NCBI RefSeq assembly: GCF_004745575.1
Contig: NZ_RPEM01000007.1
Coordinates: 42,660-106,659, forward strand
Direction of reading: 5' to 3'
DNA length: 64,000 bases
From: Pseudotabrizicola sediminis
GTDB taxonomy: Bacteria; Pseudomonadota; Alphaproteobacteria; Rhodobacterales; Rhodobacteraceae
Both the position numbers and the translations under genes were made by a program. Below the pieces are notes generated by a model. The model searched no databases, was not told where the DNA came from, and saw nothing but the letters and a program-made list of their open reading frames with translations. Below are positions 8,696 to 18,208 of this stretch, in pieces. Each line of letters opens with the position of its first letter. Position 1 is the first letter of the stretch.

Positions 8696-8748
8696 TGGCC
8701 GCATTTGAGCCAGCCAGTCGAAGGTGCCCGACAGCGGTCACCGGCGGG

Positions 8749-10032
8749 TCAGTCCAGATGATGGCGGATGCGCCGCACCATCAGCCAGACCCCCAGCAGA
8801 ACCACCGGCGTCAGAACTGCCAGCCCCATGCCTTTTGACACGCCCGCAGCTTCGGTCAGCGGGTAGATCACATAGCTGGCCAGATTGATCGCGTAATAGC
8901 TGATGGCGACCGTCGACAGCCCTTCGACCGTGCGCTGCAGGCGCAGTTGCACATCGGCGCGGCGGTCCATCGATTCCAGCAGTTTCTGGTTCTGCGCCGA
9001 GCGGTCCACCTCGACCCGGGTGCTGAGGAGTTCTGCCGCGCGGGCGGCGCGTTCGGCCATGCTGCGCAGCCGGCTTTCGGCTGATTTGACCGTGCGCATC
9101 GCCGGATCATAGCGGCGCATCATGAATTCGGCGAATGTCTGGCGGCCGCCCAGACGGATTTCGCGCATCACCTCGATCCGCTGGTTCACGATGGCCTCAT
9201 AGGCGGCTGTCGCGCCAAAGCGGAAGGTGTATTTCACCGACAGGCTTTCCAGTTCCGCCGAAATGGCCAACAGATCGTGCAGCATCGCCTCGGCGCTGCG
9301 TTCGGTGCCGTCAAGGGCGCTCACCAGATCCGACAGGCGCGGGTCCAGCGTGTTCAGCCGGGAGTTCAGGTGCCGCACCCGGGGCAGCGCCAGCATCGAC
9401 ATGGCGCGGTAGGTTTCCACCTCGCACAGGCGCTGCACGATCCGCCCGATGCGGCGCGGCGAGGTGCCCGCCCGCACGAAGACCGCAAAGCGCATGTGGC
9501 CAGCCGCATCGATGCGGAAGTCGCCCGCGACAATGGCCGCGCCATCGACCACCTTTGACACCGCAAGGCTTTCGCCCACGAACCAGTCTTCCAGCTGGGC
9601 CAGCGCGGTGGCCTCATCCTCGGGCATGTACTCGATGCGGATCAGGACCGAACAAAGCCGCTTGCCGGGGGCTTGCGACAACCAGTCTTCGGGAAACACC
9701 GCCGCTTCGGCCGGGTCGAACGGGCGCGTGCCCACGCCTTTGCTGAACACCGAATAGGTCACGAATTCGGTATGGCTTTCCCATTTCAGTTGGTTGCGGC
9801 CGATCTCGCCAAAGAAATGCGTGGCCTCGGGCTGCGGATGCGCACTGCCGTTGCGGTCCAGAAGGTCAAGCAGATGGCGGCGGTCGCGGCTGCGGTCGCG
9901 GTTGGCGGCATCGTCTGGCTCTTTGATCGCCAGATATACCGCCGTGCCCGGCACCTCGATGGCGGGAAAGGGTCGGGCGTGCAGTTCGTTCACGATGGAA
10001 TAGCGCTGCGGGTGGTCGGAAAAACTGGTCAT
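8749..10032 (-). CDS. DUF3422 family membrane-anchored protein
   Basis: 427-residue protein of the DUF3422 family; function unknown. It opens with the family's characteristic YSIVNELHARPFPAIEVP, then a long soluble region with a helical, likely coiled-coil segment around residues 240-370 (SAEAMLHDLLAISAELESLS ... ESRLRSMAERAARAAELLST). It ends with two hydrophobic helices (VEGLSTVAISYYAINLASYV and GLAVLTPVVLLGVWLMV) and a basic tail. The architecture suggests a cytoplasmic domain tethered by a C-terminal hairpin. It lies downstream of pntAB on the same strand but is separated by a hairpin at 10146-10175. Confidence 0.85.
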   Translation of the reverse strand: MTSFSDHPQRYSIVNELHARPFPAIEVPGTAVYLAIKEPDDAANRDRSRDRRHLLDLLDRNGSAHPQPEATHFFGEIGRNQLKWESHTEFVTYSVFSKGVGTRPFDPAEAAVFPEDWLSQAPGKRLCSVLIRIEYMPEDEATALAQLEDWFVGESLAVSKVVDGAAIVAGDFRIDAAGHMRFAVFVRAGTSPRRIGRIVQRLCEVETYRAMSMLALPRVRHLNSRLNTLDPRLSDLVSALDGTERSAEAMLHDLLAISAELESLSVKYTFRFGATAAYEAIVNQRIEVMREIRLGGRQTFAEFMMRRYDPAMRTVKSAESRLRSMAERAARAAELLSTRVEVDRSAQNQKLLESMDRRADVQLRLQRTVEGLSTVAISYYAINLASYVIYPLTEAAGVSKGMGLAVLTPVVLLGVWLMVRRIRHHLD

Positions 10033-10145
10033 GCGGGGGGAACTCGGGCCAAAGGTCTTTGATCTTGACTTAAGGCGCGCGGGCGCGCGCGCAAAAGCGA
10101 AATGCCGGAATACCGGGGTATGCCGCAGGTCTGTTGCGCGAATGT

Positions 10146-10175
10146 CAAAGGCCCCGGCATCTGCCGGGGCCTTTG
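10146..10175. terminator. Hairpin between pntB and the DUF3422 gene
   Basis: CAAAGGCCCCGGCA and TGCCGGGGCCTTTG pair over 14 bp with a 2-base loop. It lies 30 bases after the pntB stop. The T run (ATTTTTT) is on the plus-strand side, so for minus-strand pntB the U tract is poor. Confidence 0.65.
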
Positions 10176-10204
10176 GTCGGATTTTTTACAGAACACACGC
10201 GGCG

Positions 10205-11638
10205 TCAGTCGATCAGCGGCAGCAGCGCATCCAGCGACTTTTTCGCATCGCCATAGAACATCCGGGTGTTGTCCTTGTAGAACAGCGGGTTCTCGATCCC
10301 GGAATACCCCGTGCCCTGCCCGCGTTTGGACACGAACACCTGTTTCGCCTTCCAGCATTCCAGCACCGGCATGCCGGCGATGGGGCTGTTGGGGTCTTCT
10401 TGTGCTGCCGGGTTCACGATGTCGTTCGAGCCGATCACGATGGCCACGTCGGTGGAGGGGAAATCCTCGTTGATCTCGTCCATTTCCAGCACGATGTCGT
10501 AGGGCACCTTGGCCTCGGCCAGCAGCACGTTCATGTGGCCGGGCAAGCGGCCTGCCACCGGGTGGATGGCAAAGCGCACCGTCTTGCCCTTGGCGCGCAG
10601 CTTGCGGGTCAGTTCCGACACCGATTGTTGCGCCTGCGCCACCGCCATGCCGTAGCCGGGGATGATGATGATGCTGTCGGCATCGTTCAGGGCCGCCGCG
10701 ACGCCTTCGGAATCAATGGCAATCTGTTCGCCGGTGACTTCCATCTGCGGGCCGGAGGTGCCGCCGAAGCCGCCGAGGATGACGCTGATGAACGAGCGGT
10801 TCATCGCCTTACACATGATATAGCTCAGGATCGCGCCCGAGGAGCCGACCAGCGCGCCGACCACGATAAGAAGGTCATTGCCAAGGCTGAACCCGATCGC
10901 CGCCGCCGCCCAGCCGGAATAGCTGTTGAGCATCGAGACCACCACCGGCATGTCGGCGCCGCCGATGCCCATGATCAGGTGATAGCCGATGAAGAAGGCC
11001 AGCAGGGTCATCGCGATGAGCGCGAGGATCCCGGCGTCGTTGAAATACATCACACCAAGGATCACCGACCCAAGCGCAGCGCCTGCGTTCAGCAGATGCC
11101 CGCCGGGCAATTTCTTGGCGGTGGTATCGACCTTGCCCGCCAGCTTGCCGAAGGCCACGACCGAGCCGGTGAAGGTGACCGCGCCGATGAAGACGCCGAG
11201 GAAGACTTCGACCCGCAGGATCGAGATTTCAACGGCGGATTTCTTGGCCAGCAGGGCGGCAAAGCCCTCCAGCCCCACCCGCGCGGCAGGCTCCATCGCC
11301 AGCACGCGGCTGAGTTCCAGATCGGCGTTGAAGCCGACGAAGACCGCGGCCAAGCCGACGAGGCTGTGCATCGCCGCCACAAGTTGCGGCATTTCGGTCA
11401 TCTGAACGCGTTGGGCCACGACGTAGCCGATGGCACCCCCGCCGGCGATCATCAGGAGTGACAGGAACCAGTTGCCTGCCCCCGGCCCCATGAGCGTGGC
11501 GACAATCGCCAGCGCCATGCCGGTAATGCCGTACCAGACCGCGCGCTTGGCGCTTTCCTGACCCGACAGCCCGCCCAGCGAGAGGATGAAGAGAATAGCC
11601 GCAACAACATAGGCGGCCGTGGTGAATCCGTAGTCCAT
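10205..11638 (-). CDS. pntB: NAD(P) transhydrogenase subunit beta
   Basis: 477-residue inner-membrane subunit of the proton-translocating transhydrogenase, which uses the proton gradient to reduce NADP+ with NADH. The first ~260 residues hold many helices ([20 protein letters not shown] ... [20 protein letters not shown]). The C-terminal NADP(H)-binding domain contains [15 protein letters not shown] and [21 protein letters not shown]. The start ATG 11638 follows GGGAGGGGG. Thirteen bases separate it from pntA. In a phototroph it would supply NADPH for biosynthesis. Confidence 0.96.
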   Translation of the reverse strand: MDYGFTTAAYVVAAILFILSLGGLSGQESAKRAVWYGITGMALAIVATLMGPGAGNWFLSLLMIAGGGAIGYVVAQRVQMTEMPQLVAAMHSLVGLAAVFVGFNADLELSRVLAMEPAARVGLEGFAALLAKKSAVEISILRVEVFLGVFIGAVTFTGSVVAFGKLAGKVDTTAKKLPGGHLLNAGAALGSVILGVMYFNDAGILALIAMTLLAFFIGYHLIMGIGGADMPVVVSMLNSYSGWAAAAIGFSLGNDLLIVVGALVGSSGAILSYIMCKAMNRSFISVILGGFGGTSGPQMEVTGEQIAIDSEGVAAALNDADSIIIIPGYGMAVAQAQQSVSELTRKLRAKGKTVRFAIHPVAGRLPGHMNVLLAEAKVPYDIVLEMDEINEDFPSTDVAIVIGSNDIVNPAAQEDPNSPIAGMPVLECWKAKQVFVSKRGQGTGYSGIENPLFYKDNTRMFYGDAKKSLDALLPLID

Positions 11639-11651
11639 CTTGCCCCCTCCC

Positions 11652-13229
11652 TTACGATTTCTGGAACATGGCAAGCATGCGCCGGGTGACAAGGAAGCCG
11701 CCGAAGATATTGATTCCGGCCATGAAAACGGACAGCGCCGCGAGCAGGATCACAAGATATGACCCCGACCCGATCTGCATCAGCGCGCCAAGGATGATGA
11801 TCGACGAAATGGCGTTGGTGATCGCCATCAAGGGCGTGTGCAGGGAGTGCGAGACGTTCCAAATCACCTGGAAGCCGACAAAGACCGCCAGCACGAAGAC
11901 GATGAAGTGCTGCATGAAGCTGGCCGGGGCCACGAGGCCCAGCGCCAGCAGCAGCACCGCGCCGATGGCCAGCAGGCCGACCTGATTGCGGGTCTGGGTC
12001 TTGAACGCCGCGACTTCGAGCGCGCGTTTTTCGACCGGGGTCAGTTCGACAGCTTTCGGCTTCGGCTTGGCCGCCGCAATCGCCGCAACCTTGGGGGGTG
12101 GCGGCGGATAGGTGACCGCGCCCTGATGGGTCACGGTGGCACCCCGGATCACGTCATCTTCCATGTTATGCGCGATCACACCGTCTTTCTTTGGTGTCAG
12201 ATCGGCCAGCATGTGACGGATGTTGTTGGAATAAAGCGTGGAAGACTGCGCTGCCATCCGGCTGGGGAAATCGGTGTAGCCGACGATGGTGACGCCATTG
12301 TCGCTGACGATCTTCTGGTCCGGCACGGTCAGGTCACAGTTGCCGCCACGTTCGGCGGCCAGATCGATGACCACCGAACCGGGCTTCATCATCGCAACCA
12401 TATCCGCTGTCCACAGTTTTGGCGCAGGCCGACCCGGGATCAGGGCGGTGGTGATGACGATGTCCATGTCGGGGGCCAGTTCGCGGAACTTGGCAAGCTG
12501 CTTGGCGGCAAAGGCCGGGCTCGACGGGGCGGCATAGCCACCCGTCGCCGCGCCATCGGGCAGTTCGGAGGCGTCGAATTCCAGAAACACGAAATTCGCA
12601 CCCATCGATTCGATCTGTTCGGCCACTTCGGGCCGCACGTCAAACGCCAGCACGATCGCGCCGAGCGACGTTGCCGTGCCGATGGCCGCGAGGCCTGCCA
12701 CGCCGGCCCCGACGATCAGCACCTTGGCGGGGGGCACCTTGCCTGCCGCCGTGACCTGACCGGTGAAGAAGCGGCCAAAGTTGTTGCCCGCCTCGATCAC
12801 CGCGCGGTAGCCCGCGATATTGGCCATCGACGACAGCGCATCCATCTTCTGCGCGCGGCTGATGCGGGGCACCATATCCATGGCGACCGCAGTGGCGCCC
12901 TGGCCTGCGACCTGCGCCAGCAGATCCGGGTTCTGCGCCGGCCAGAAGAAGGAAATCAGGGTCTGTCCGGATTTCAGCAGACGCGCCTCATCCGCCTCGG
13001 GTCCGCGCACCTTGACCACGACATCGGCCGCGTCATAGAGCGCCTGTGCCGTTGGCACGACCTCGACGCCCACCTTTTCATAGGTGGCGTCGGAAAACCC
13101 GGCCCTGGCCCCTGCGCCGGACTCGATCACGCAGGCATGGCCCAGCTTGATCAGCTGCACGGCCGATTCCGGTGTCATGGCGACACGGTTCTCGCCGTCA
13201 AATATCTCTTTCGGTGCCCCGATCTTCAC
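11652..13229 (-). CDS. pntA: NAD(P) transhydrogenase subunit alpha
   Basis: 525-residue alpha subunit. The N-terminal AlaDh/PNT NAD-binding region ([20 protein letters not shown] ... [21 protein letters not shown]) is followed by a Pro/Lys linker ([20 protein letters not shown]) and three or four C-terminal membrane helices ending in [18 protein letters not shown]. Both parts are on one polypeptide, unlike the split PntAA/PntAB of Rhodospirillum rubrum. The start is GTG 13229 behind GGGGGAGAT; an upstream in-frame ATG adds a non-conserved extension. It is co-transcribed with pntB. Confidence 0.96.
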   Translation of the reverse strand: MKIGAPKEIFDGENRVAMTPESAVQLIKLGHACVIESGAGARAGFSDATYEKVGVEVVPTAQALYDAADVVVKVRGPEADEARLLKSGQTLISFFWPAQNPDLLAQVAGQGATAVAMDMVPRISRAQKMDALSSMANIAGYRAVIEAGNNFGRFFTGQVTAAGKVPPAKVLIVGAGVAGLAAIGTATSLGAIVLAFDVRPEVAEQIESMGANFVFLEFDASELPDGAATGGYAAPSSPAFAAKQLAKFRELAPDMDIVITTALIPGRPAPKLWTADMVAMMKPGSVVIDLAAERGGNCDLTVPDQKIVSDNGVTIVGYTDFPSRMAAQSSTLYSNNIRHMLADLTPKKDGVIAHNMEDDVIRGATVTHQGAVTYPPPPPKVAAIAAAKPKPKAVELTPVEKRALEVAAFKTQTRNQVGLLAIGAVLLLALGLVAPASFMQHFIVFVLAVFVGFQVIWNVSHSLHTPLMAITNAISSIIILGALMQIGSGSYLVILLAALSVFMAGINIFGGFLVTRRMLAMFQKS

Positions 13230-13346
13230 AGTATCTCCCCCGATGTTCAGGTCAGTGTTGCGCCGCGCGCAGGTCCGGTTCTGTATTGCGGTCCAATTAG
13301 CACCGCGCAAGATTATTTCATAGACTTCTGGCCCTTTGCGGCATTT

Positions 13347-13820
13347 CTATCGCAAAGTTCGACCAAACCAGCGTCCGGTGCGCGCGGCCCATTGGGTAAA
13401 TTGCGGGCCGAATGCAGCCCTTAGCACCATTTCCTCGCGCAGGATGAAGCGGTGTTGAATGAGGAACATGAAGCCGAACACCAAGGGCACGGCCACCGGC
13501 ACATCCCACCACAGGATGGCACCTGACAGGATCAGGGCATCGGCCAGATAGATCGGGTTGCGCGACCAGGCAAACAGCCCGCCGGTTACCAGCGTACGCG
13601 GCTGACCGCGCGGGATGACGGTGGTGCGCGCGGCCAGCATCTGCGCCACCGCCGCCGCCAGCAGCCCCAGCCCGATGATCACCAGACCCGCCCCGACAAA
13701 CCGCCCCGCCGGGCCGAACAGGCCCCAGGGCATCACCTGATCGAACCCCCATGTCACGCCAAGCGCAAGCGCCAGCCAGACCGGCGGCAGGTCTATCCAG
13801 TCGGTCAGGGTCTTTGGCAT
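13347..13820 (-). CDS. Isoprenylcysteine carboxyl-methyltransferase-like membrane protein
   Basis: 157-residue polytopic protein of the ICMT/PEMT methyltransferase superfamily. It has N-terminal helices (PVWLALALGVTWGFDQVM, GAGLVIIGLGLLAAAVAQML) followed by the family core RTLVTGGLFAWSRNPIYLAD, with the RNP-Y motif, and a C-terminal HRFILREEMVLRAAFG segment. Such small bacterial members are thought to methylate lipids or isoprenoid-like substrates using S-adenosylmethionine; the substrate is unknown here. ATG 13820 is chosen because the upstream open frame covers the divergent promoter region shared with kynureninase. Confidence 0.8.
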   Translation of the reverse strand: MPKTLTDWIDLPPVWLALALGVTWGFDQVMPWGLFGPAGRFVGAGLVIIGLGLLAAAVAQMLAARTTVIPRGQPRTLVTGGLFAWSRNPIYLADALILSGAILWWDVPVAVPLVFGFMFLIQHRFILREEMVLRAAFGPQFTQWAARTGRWFGRTLR

Positions 13821-13998
13821 TGCAGTGCTCCGGTCAGGCTGTCCCGCGACTATCTGCACTCTTGTCGCAAAGGCAACATGCAAGGCCGGTTGCGCAGCGG
13901 TATTCTGGTGCCGGTTTCGCCATTGTCGGCGGGGAAAAAAGAACGCACATCTGCGCCAGAAGATTGCACCTGCACAAAAGACACCAGAAGGTCCGCCA

Positions 13999-15195
13999 AT
14001 GCCCACAGATTTCGCCGCCACCCGCGCCATGTTCCACCTGCCGCACGGCGTGATCTATCTGGATGGCAATTCGCTGGGGCCGCTGCCGCGTGCCGCCGCC
14101 GCCCGCGTTGCCGCCTGCGTCACCGATGAATGGGGCGACATGCTGATCCGGGGCTGGAATGCCGCCGGATGGATGGACCAGCCGACCCGGCTGGGCGACC
14201 GCATCGCGCGGCTGATCGGGGCGGAGCCGGGGTCTGTGGTGCTGGGCGATACGCTGTCGATCAAGGTCTATCAGGCGCTGGCCTCTGCCTTGGAAATGAC
14301 GCCGGAGCGGCGGGTGATTCTGTCGGATACCGGCAATTTCCCGTCGGACCTGTATATGGCCGAAGGGCTGTGCCGCACGCTTGGGGCTGATTATCGGCTG
14401 GTGACGGTTGCGCCCGAAGATGTGGCGGCGGCGATCACCGATGAGGTGGCGGTGCTGATGCTGACGCAAGTGGATTACCGCACGGGTGCCAAACATGACA
14501 TGGCGGCCCTTACCGCGCTGGCGCGCGACAAGGGTGTGGTCACGGTCTGGGATCTGGCGCATTCGGCGGGGGCGCTACCGGTGGATCTGGCCGGGTGCGG
14601 CGCCGATTTTGCGGTCGGCTGCACCTATAAATACCTGAACTCCGGCCCCGGCGGCCCGGCCTTCATCTATGTGGCCCCCCGGCATCAGGATGTGGTGCGC
14701 CCTGCCCTGTCGGGCTGGCTGGGGCATGAAGCGCCCTTTGCCTTTGATCTGCACTACCGCCCCGGCACCGGGATTGAGCGGATGCGGGTGGGCACCCCGC
14801 CTGTTCTGCAACTTGCCGCGCTGGAGGCCAGTCTGGACATCTGGGACGATGTCGACATGGCCGATCTGCGGGCGCGGTCGGTTGATCTGTGCGAGGCGTT
14901 CATTGCGGGGGTCGAGGCGGCCTGCCCCGATCTGACCCTTGCCTCGCCGCGGGATGCCACACAACGCGGGTCACAGGTCAGTTTCCGCCACCCGGACGGC
15001 TATGCCATCATGCAGGCGCTGATTGCCCAAGGTGTCGTCGGCGATTTCCGCGCGCCCGATATTCTGCGCTTTGGCTTTACCCCGCTGTATACCTCGGACG
15101 CCGATGTGCAGGGCGCAGTGGCTGTTCTGGCGCAGATCATGGCCAGCCGCAGCTGGGACCGGCCGGAATTCAAGGCCCGCGCCAAGGTGACATGA
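13999..15195 (+). CDS. kynU: Kynureninase
   Basis: 398-residue PLP-dependent hydrolase that splits kynurenine to anthranilate and alanine in tryptophan catabolism. It opens with HLPHGVIYLDGNSLGPLP, the family signature. The PLP lysine lies in FAVGCTYKYLNSGPGGPAFI, and the upstream aspartate in VVTVWDLAHSAGALPVD. GTPPVLQLAALEASLDIW and the C-terminal FRAPDILRFGFTPLY are also typical. Length fits. The start ATG 13999 follows AGAAGG. No other kynurenine-pathway gene is adjacent. Confidence 0.94.
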   Translation: MPTDFAATRAMFHLPHGVIYLDGNSLGPLPRAAAARVAACVTDEWGDMLIRGWNAAGWMDQPTRLGDRIARLIGAEPGSVVLGDTLSIKVYQALASALEMTPERRVILSDTGNFPSDLYMAEGLCRTLGADYRLVTVAPEDVAAAITDEVAVLMLTQVDYRTGAKHDMAALTALARDKGVVTVWDLAHSAGALPVDLAGCGADFAVGCTYKYLNSGPGGPAFIYVAPRHQDVVRPALSGWLGHEAPFAFDLHYRPGTGIERMRVGTPPVLQLAALEASLDIWDDVDMADLRARSVDLCEAFIAGVEAACPDLTLASPRDATQRGSQVSFRHPDGYAIMQALIAQGVVGDFRAPDILRFGFTPLYTSDADVQGAVAVLAQIMASRSWDRPEFKARAKVT

Positions 15196-15420
15196 TCCGC
15201 GGGCGCGGTTAAGCCCCTGTGATCGGACAGTTTCTGAGGCAGCGGCGTGCTGATGGCCTGCCCTTCGGCACGACTGAAATCACAGTTCCGCGAGCGAATG
15301 GGGGAATGCGCGCCTGTCCGCGCAAGGGCTTTGACCTCTGTTAACACCTCGGTTAAGTTTGGGCTGATACTGTCGCGGGCGACGCTTGCAGCTTTGTTGA
15401 ATTTCTGACGGGATTTCCAT

Positions 15421-16404
15421 ATGTCTTCTTTCGCACTCCGGGCCTTGCTTGCCATTACCGTGTCGGCAGGCCTTGCCGCCTGTGTGCCCGCCACCACCTC
15501 TGCGCCCGCTGTCGTGGTGCCGGCAGAAGCGATGTATCTGGCCACCAAGGACAATGGCATCGACATTCCGGCGATTGATCCGGCACGGGTGCCTGCGCAG
15601 TTCCAGCGACAGGTTGTCGATTTCCCGTCGGAAGAAGTGCCGGGCACCGTGATCATCAACCCGGCGACCAAGCATCTGTACTTCATCACCGGCAAGAACA
15701 AGGCGATCCGCTATGGCATCGCGGTCGGGGCTGCTGGCTTTCAGTGGTCGGGTCAGGCGCTGGTGACCAACCGCCGCCAGTGGCCAACCTGGACCCCGCC
15801 GAAAGAGATGATCGAGCGCAAGCCAGAGCTGTCGAAATGGGAAAAGGGTCAGCCCGGCGGGCCGACCAACCCGCTGGGGTCGCGCGCGCTGTACCTGACC
15901 ACCAATGGCGTCGATTACGGCTACCGCATCCATGGCACGCCGGAATGGTGGTCGATCGGGCGCAATGCGTCTTCGGGCTGTATCCGCATGATCAATCAGG
16001 ATGTGATTGATCTGTACAACCGCGTGCCGGACGGGGCCAAGGTCATCGTGCTGACCGCAAGCGGCCAGATGCCCAAGGGGCTGACCCTGCCGCCGCCCGC
16101 GCCGAAGAAGAAAGCGCCCGAACCAGCAGTTGCAACCACGGCGGACGCCGATGGCAGCGTGACACCTGCGGCGGTGACAGGGCCGATGTCCACGGCACCG
16201 ACGGCATGGCCCAGCCTGCCGACGCCCGCCGCCATGCCCCCGGCGCTGGTTACCCCGGCTGTGCCTGCGGCACCTGCCCCGGCAACCCCTGCGGCGGCAC
16301 CGGCCCCCCTGGCCCCGACCCCGCCAGCAGCCCCCGCCGCCGTGACACCCGCCGCCCCGGCTTGCGCTGTGGCGCTGGTAAACGGCCTGTGCCCGCAGGG
16401 CTGA
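15421..16404 (+). CDS. L,D-transpeptidase (YkuD) lipoprotein with Pro/Ala-rich tail
   Basis: 327-residue predicted lipoprotein. The signal ends in the lipobox LAAC at residue 21. A YkuD catalytic domain at about residues 75-220 carries HGTPEWWSIGRNASSGCIRM, with the nucleophile Cys and its His. These enzymes cross-link peptidoglycan (3-3 bonds) or attach proteins to it. The C-terminal ~110 residues are Pro/Ala/Thr-rich low complexity, ending CAVALVNGLCPQG with two cysteines. Such a tail could span the periplasm; that is inference. A strong terminator follows. Confidence 0.9.
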   Translation: MSSFALRALLAITVSAGLAACVPATTSAPAVVVPAEAMYLATKDNGIDIPAIDPARVPAQFQRQVVDFPSEEVPGTVIINPATKHLYFITGKNKAIRYGIAVGAAGFQWSGQALVTNRRQWPTWTPPKEMIERKPELSKWEKGQPGGPTNPLGSRALYLTTNGVDYGYRIHGTPEWWSIGRNASSGCIRMINQDVIDLYNRVPDGAKVIVLTASGQMPKGLTLPPPAPKKKAPEPAVATTADADGSVTPAAVTGPMSTAPTAWPSLPTPAAMPPALVTPAVPAAPAPATPAAAPAPLAPTPPAAPAAVTPAAPACAVALVNGLCPQG

Positions 16405-16422
16405 GACGACCGGAGATAAAGC

Positions 16423-16456
16423 AAAACGCGCGCACCCCCCGGTGCGCGCGTTTTTT
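16423..16456 (+). terminator. Rho-independent terminator of the L,D-transpeptidase gene
   Basis: AACGCGCGCACC pairs with GGTGCGCGCGTT around a CCCC loop, followed by a run of six T. It starts about 18 bases after the stop codon. It is the clearest intrinsic terminator on the plus strand of the window. Confidence 0.85.
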
Positions 16457-16477
16457 CATGCCTCGCGTGTGGACTGT

Positions 16478-17176
16478 TCAGGCCAACCAGCGATCATAAT
16501 CACTGACCAGCAAATGGGTCGGGGCCACGTCTTCCTCGATGTCGGCAAAACGGCCAATCGGTTCGACAAAGACGTTGTCGGTCAGGTCGTCATTCACGGT
16601 CGACACCTCGCCGATCAGCACATCGCCGCCCTCGCCCCAGAAGGCATGCCAGTCGCCGGGCATCAGCGTGACGCTTTCGCCGGGGGCGAGCTTCAGTTTC
16701 TCGCCGGGGGCATAGGCCCGCTCCAGCCCGTCGCAGCGCACCACGCCGCCACGGTCGCGGGCAAAACGGCCCTGATCATCGCTGCCATGCAGTTCGATCA
16801 CCAGCGTGGCCCCGCCCCGGTTGATGATATCTTCGGCCTTGATGACATGGGTGTGCATGGGTGACAGCTGATCCTGCCGGGAAATCAGCAGTTTTTCGGC
16901 ATAGCACATGCCGCCGCCACGCTGCAGATCGGCCAGATCACCATTGCGCAGGGTGAACAGGAACAGGCCCATCTGGTCAAACCGGCCCTGCCCGTAATCG
17001 GTGATGTCCCAGCCCATGCGCGAGGCGATGATCCGGCCAGCCTGCGCCTTGTGCATTACGAACTGGTCGGGCGTCCAATAGGCAAAGGGCGGCAGGACAA
17101 AGCCATACTGGCGGATCATGTCATCGGCCTGCGCCATGATGTCATTGATGCGCGAGCGGGTCATGGAATGGGTCAC
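16478..17176 (-). CDS. D-lyxose/D-mannose isomerase-type cupin protein
   Basis: 232-residue protein of the D-lyxose ketol-isomerase (former DUF1498) cupin family. These Mn-dependent enzymes interconvert D-lyxose and D-xylulose or D-mannose and D-fructose. The cupin metal motif is around SPMHTHVIKAEDIINRGGAT, with a second His/Glu set in LMPGDWHAFWGEGGDVLIGE. The GTG start at 17176 has GGGGAGG six bases upstream; an in-frame ATG four codons later is possible. It is transcribed in the same direction as the amidotransferase-like and aminotransferase genes upstream. A sugar-catabolic partner is not visible. Confidence 0.78.
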   Translation of the reverse strand: MTHSMTRSRINDIMAQADDMIRQYGFVLPPFAYWTPDQFVMHKAQAGRIIASRMGWDITDYGQGRFDQMGLFLFTLRNGDLADLQRGGGMCYAEKLLISRQDQLSPMHTHVIKAEDIINRGGATLVIELHGSDDQGRFARDRGGVVRCDGLERAYAPGEKLKLAPGESVTLMPGDWHAFWGEGGDVLIGEVSTVNDDLTDNVFVEPIGRFADIEEDVAPTHLLVSDYDRWLA

Positions 17177-17236
17177 GGCAGCCTCCCCTTTGGAACCGGC
17201 CCCGACTATATCCGCCTTGTTAGCGCGAACAAGGCC

Positions 17237-18055
17237 TCAGGCGCTGCGCAAGGCCACCGGGCGACGGCCAGCGGCCCAATCGGCCACGGCGCGGCCAAAG
17301 GCGGCGAACAGCGGCCGCGAGACCGGATCGCCCGCAGCGTTCCATTCCGGGTGCCACTGGACCGAAAGGGTGAACCCCGGCGCGCCCTGCACATAGATCG
17401 CCTCGGGCGTGCCATCGGGGGCGGTGCCGTCGATCACGATGCGGCTGCCGGGGCGGTTGATGCCTTGGCCGTGCAGCGTGTTGGTCATCACCTCTTGCGC
17501 GCCCATCAGCTGATGAAACACCCCGCCGGGGTTGAATTTCACCGTGTGGCGCAGGGCGAACTTTTCCTCCAGCGTGCCATCGGGGGGCATACGGTGGTTC
17601 ATCCGGCCCGGCAGATCGCGGATTTCGGGATAGAGCGTGCCGCCCATGGCCACGTTCACCTCTTGAAACCCGCGGCAGATGCCGAACACCGGCTGGCCAC
17701 GTTCGACACAGGCCCGCACCAGCGGCAGGGTGATCGCATCGCGGCAACGGTCAAAGCTGCCATGCGCGGGGGTTTCATCCTCGCCATATTCACTTGGGTG
17801 CACATTCGGGCGGCCCCCGGTCAGCAGAAAGCCGTCGCACAGGTCCAGCAGCTCTTCGACCACCACAAGGCGCGGGTCGGAAGGGATGATGATGGGCAGG
17901 CAGCCCGAGACCTCGGCAACCGCTTCGGAATTCATCGTGCCCCCGGCATGTACCGGATAGCTTTCATTGAGCAGGCTCATGTTGCCGATGATGCCCACGA
18001 CAGGGCGCCGCGAGGCCGGAGGAGTCATAGACGTGCAGCCATGTTCATGTTCCAT
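17237..18055 (-). CDS. Gamma-glutamyl-GABA hydrolase family protein (PuuD-like, peptidase C26)
   Basis: 272-residue class I glutamine-amidotransferase-fold hydrolase. The nucleophile elbow is QPVFGICRGFQEVNVAMGG, with Cys in GIC, and the catalytic His/Glu are in FTLSVQWHPEW. The oxyanion strand is DGFLLTGGRPNVHPSEYG. PuuD-type enzymes release GABA from gamma-glutamyl-GABA in putrescine breakdown; other members act on different gamma-glutamyl compounds. The start is uncertain between ATG 18055 (MEHEHGC) and ATG 18028 (MTPPASRRP); neither has a strong ribosome-binding site. No other putrescine-pathway gene is nearby, so the substrate is open. Confidence 0.83.
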   Translation of the reverse strand: MEHEHGCTSMTPPASRRPVVGIIGNMSLLNESYPVHAGGTMNSEAVAEVSGCLPIIIPSDPRLVVVEELLDLCDGFLLTGGRPNVHPSEYGEDETPAHGSFDRCRDAITLPLVRACVERGQPVFGICRGFQEVNVAMGGTLYPEIRDLPGRMNHRMPPDGTLEEKFALRHTVKFNPGGVFHQLMGAQEVMTNTLHGQGINRPGSRIVIDGTAPDGTPEAIYVQGAPGFTLSVQWHPEWNAAGDPVSRPLFAAFGRAVADWAAGRRPVALRSA

Positions 18056-18208
18056 GCCTTCACAATAGGCGCAAATCCGGGCCGGGCCAAGTCTGCACCC
18101 GCGCACAGCGCATCCGCACCCTGCGGCAGGGGCGGTTTCGGCCGCATCTGGCAGCAAAGCGGGCAGATGGTGGGGGCGCGGGTGGTTTTTCGCAGCAGAC
18201 CCTGCGCC

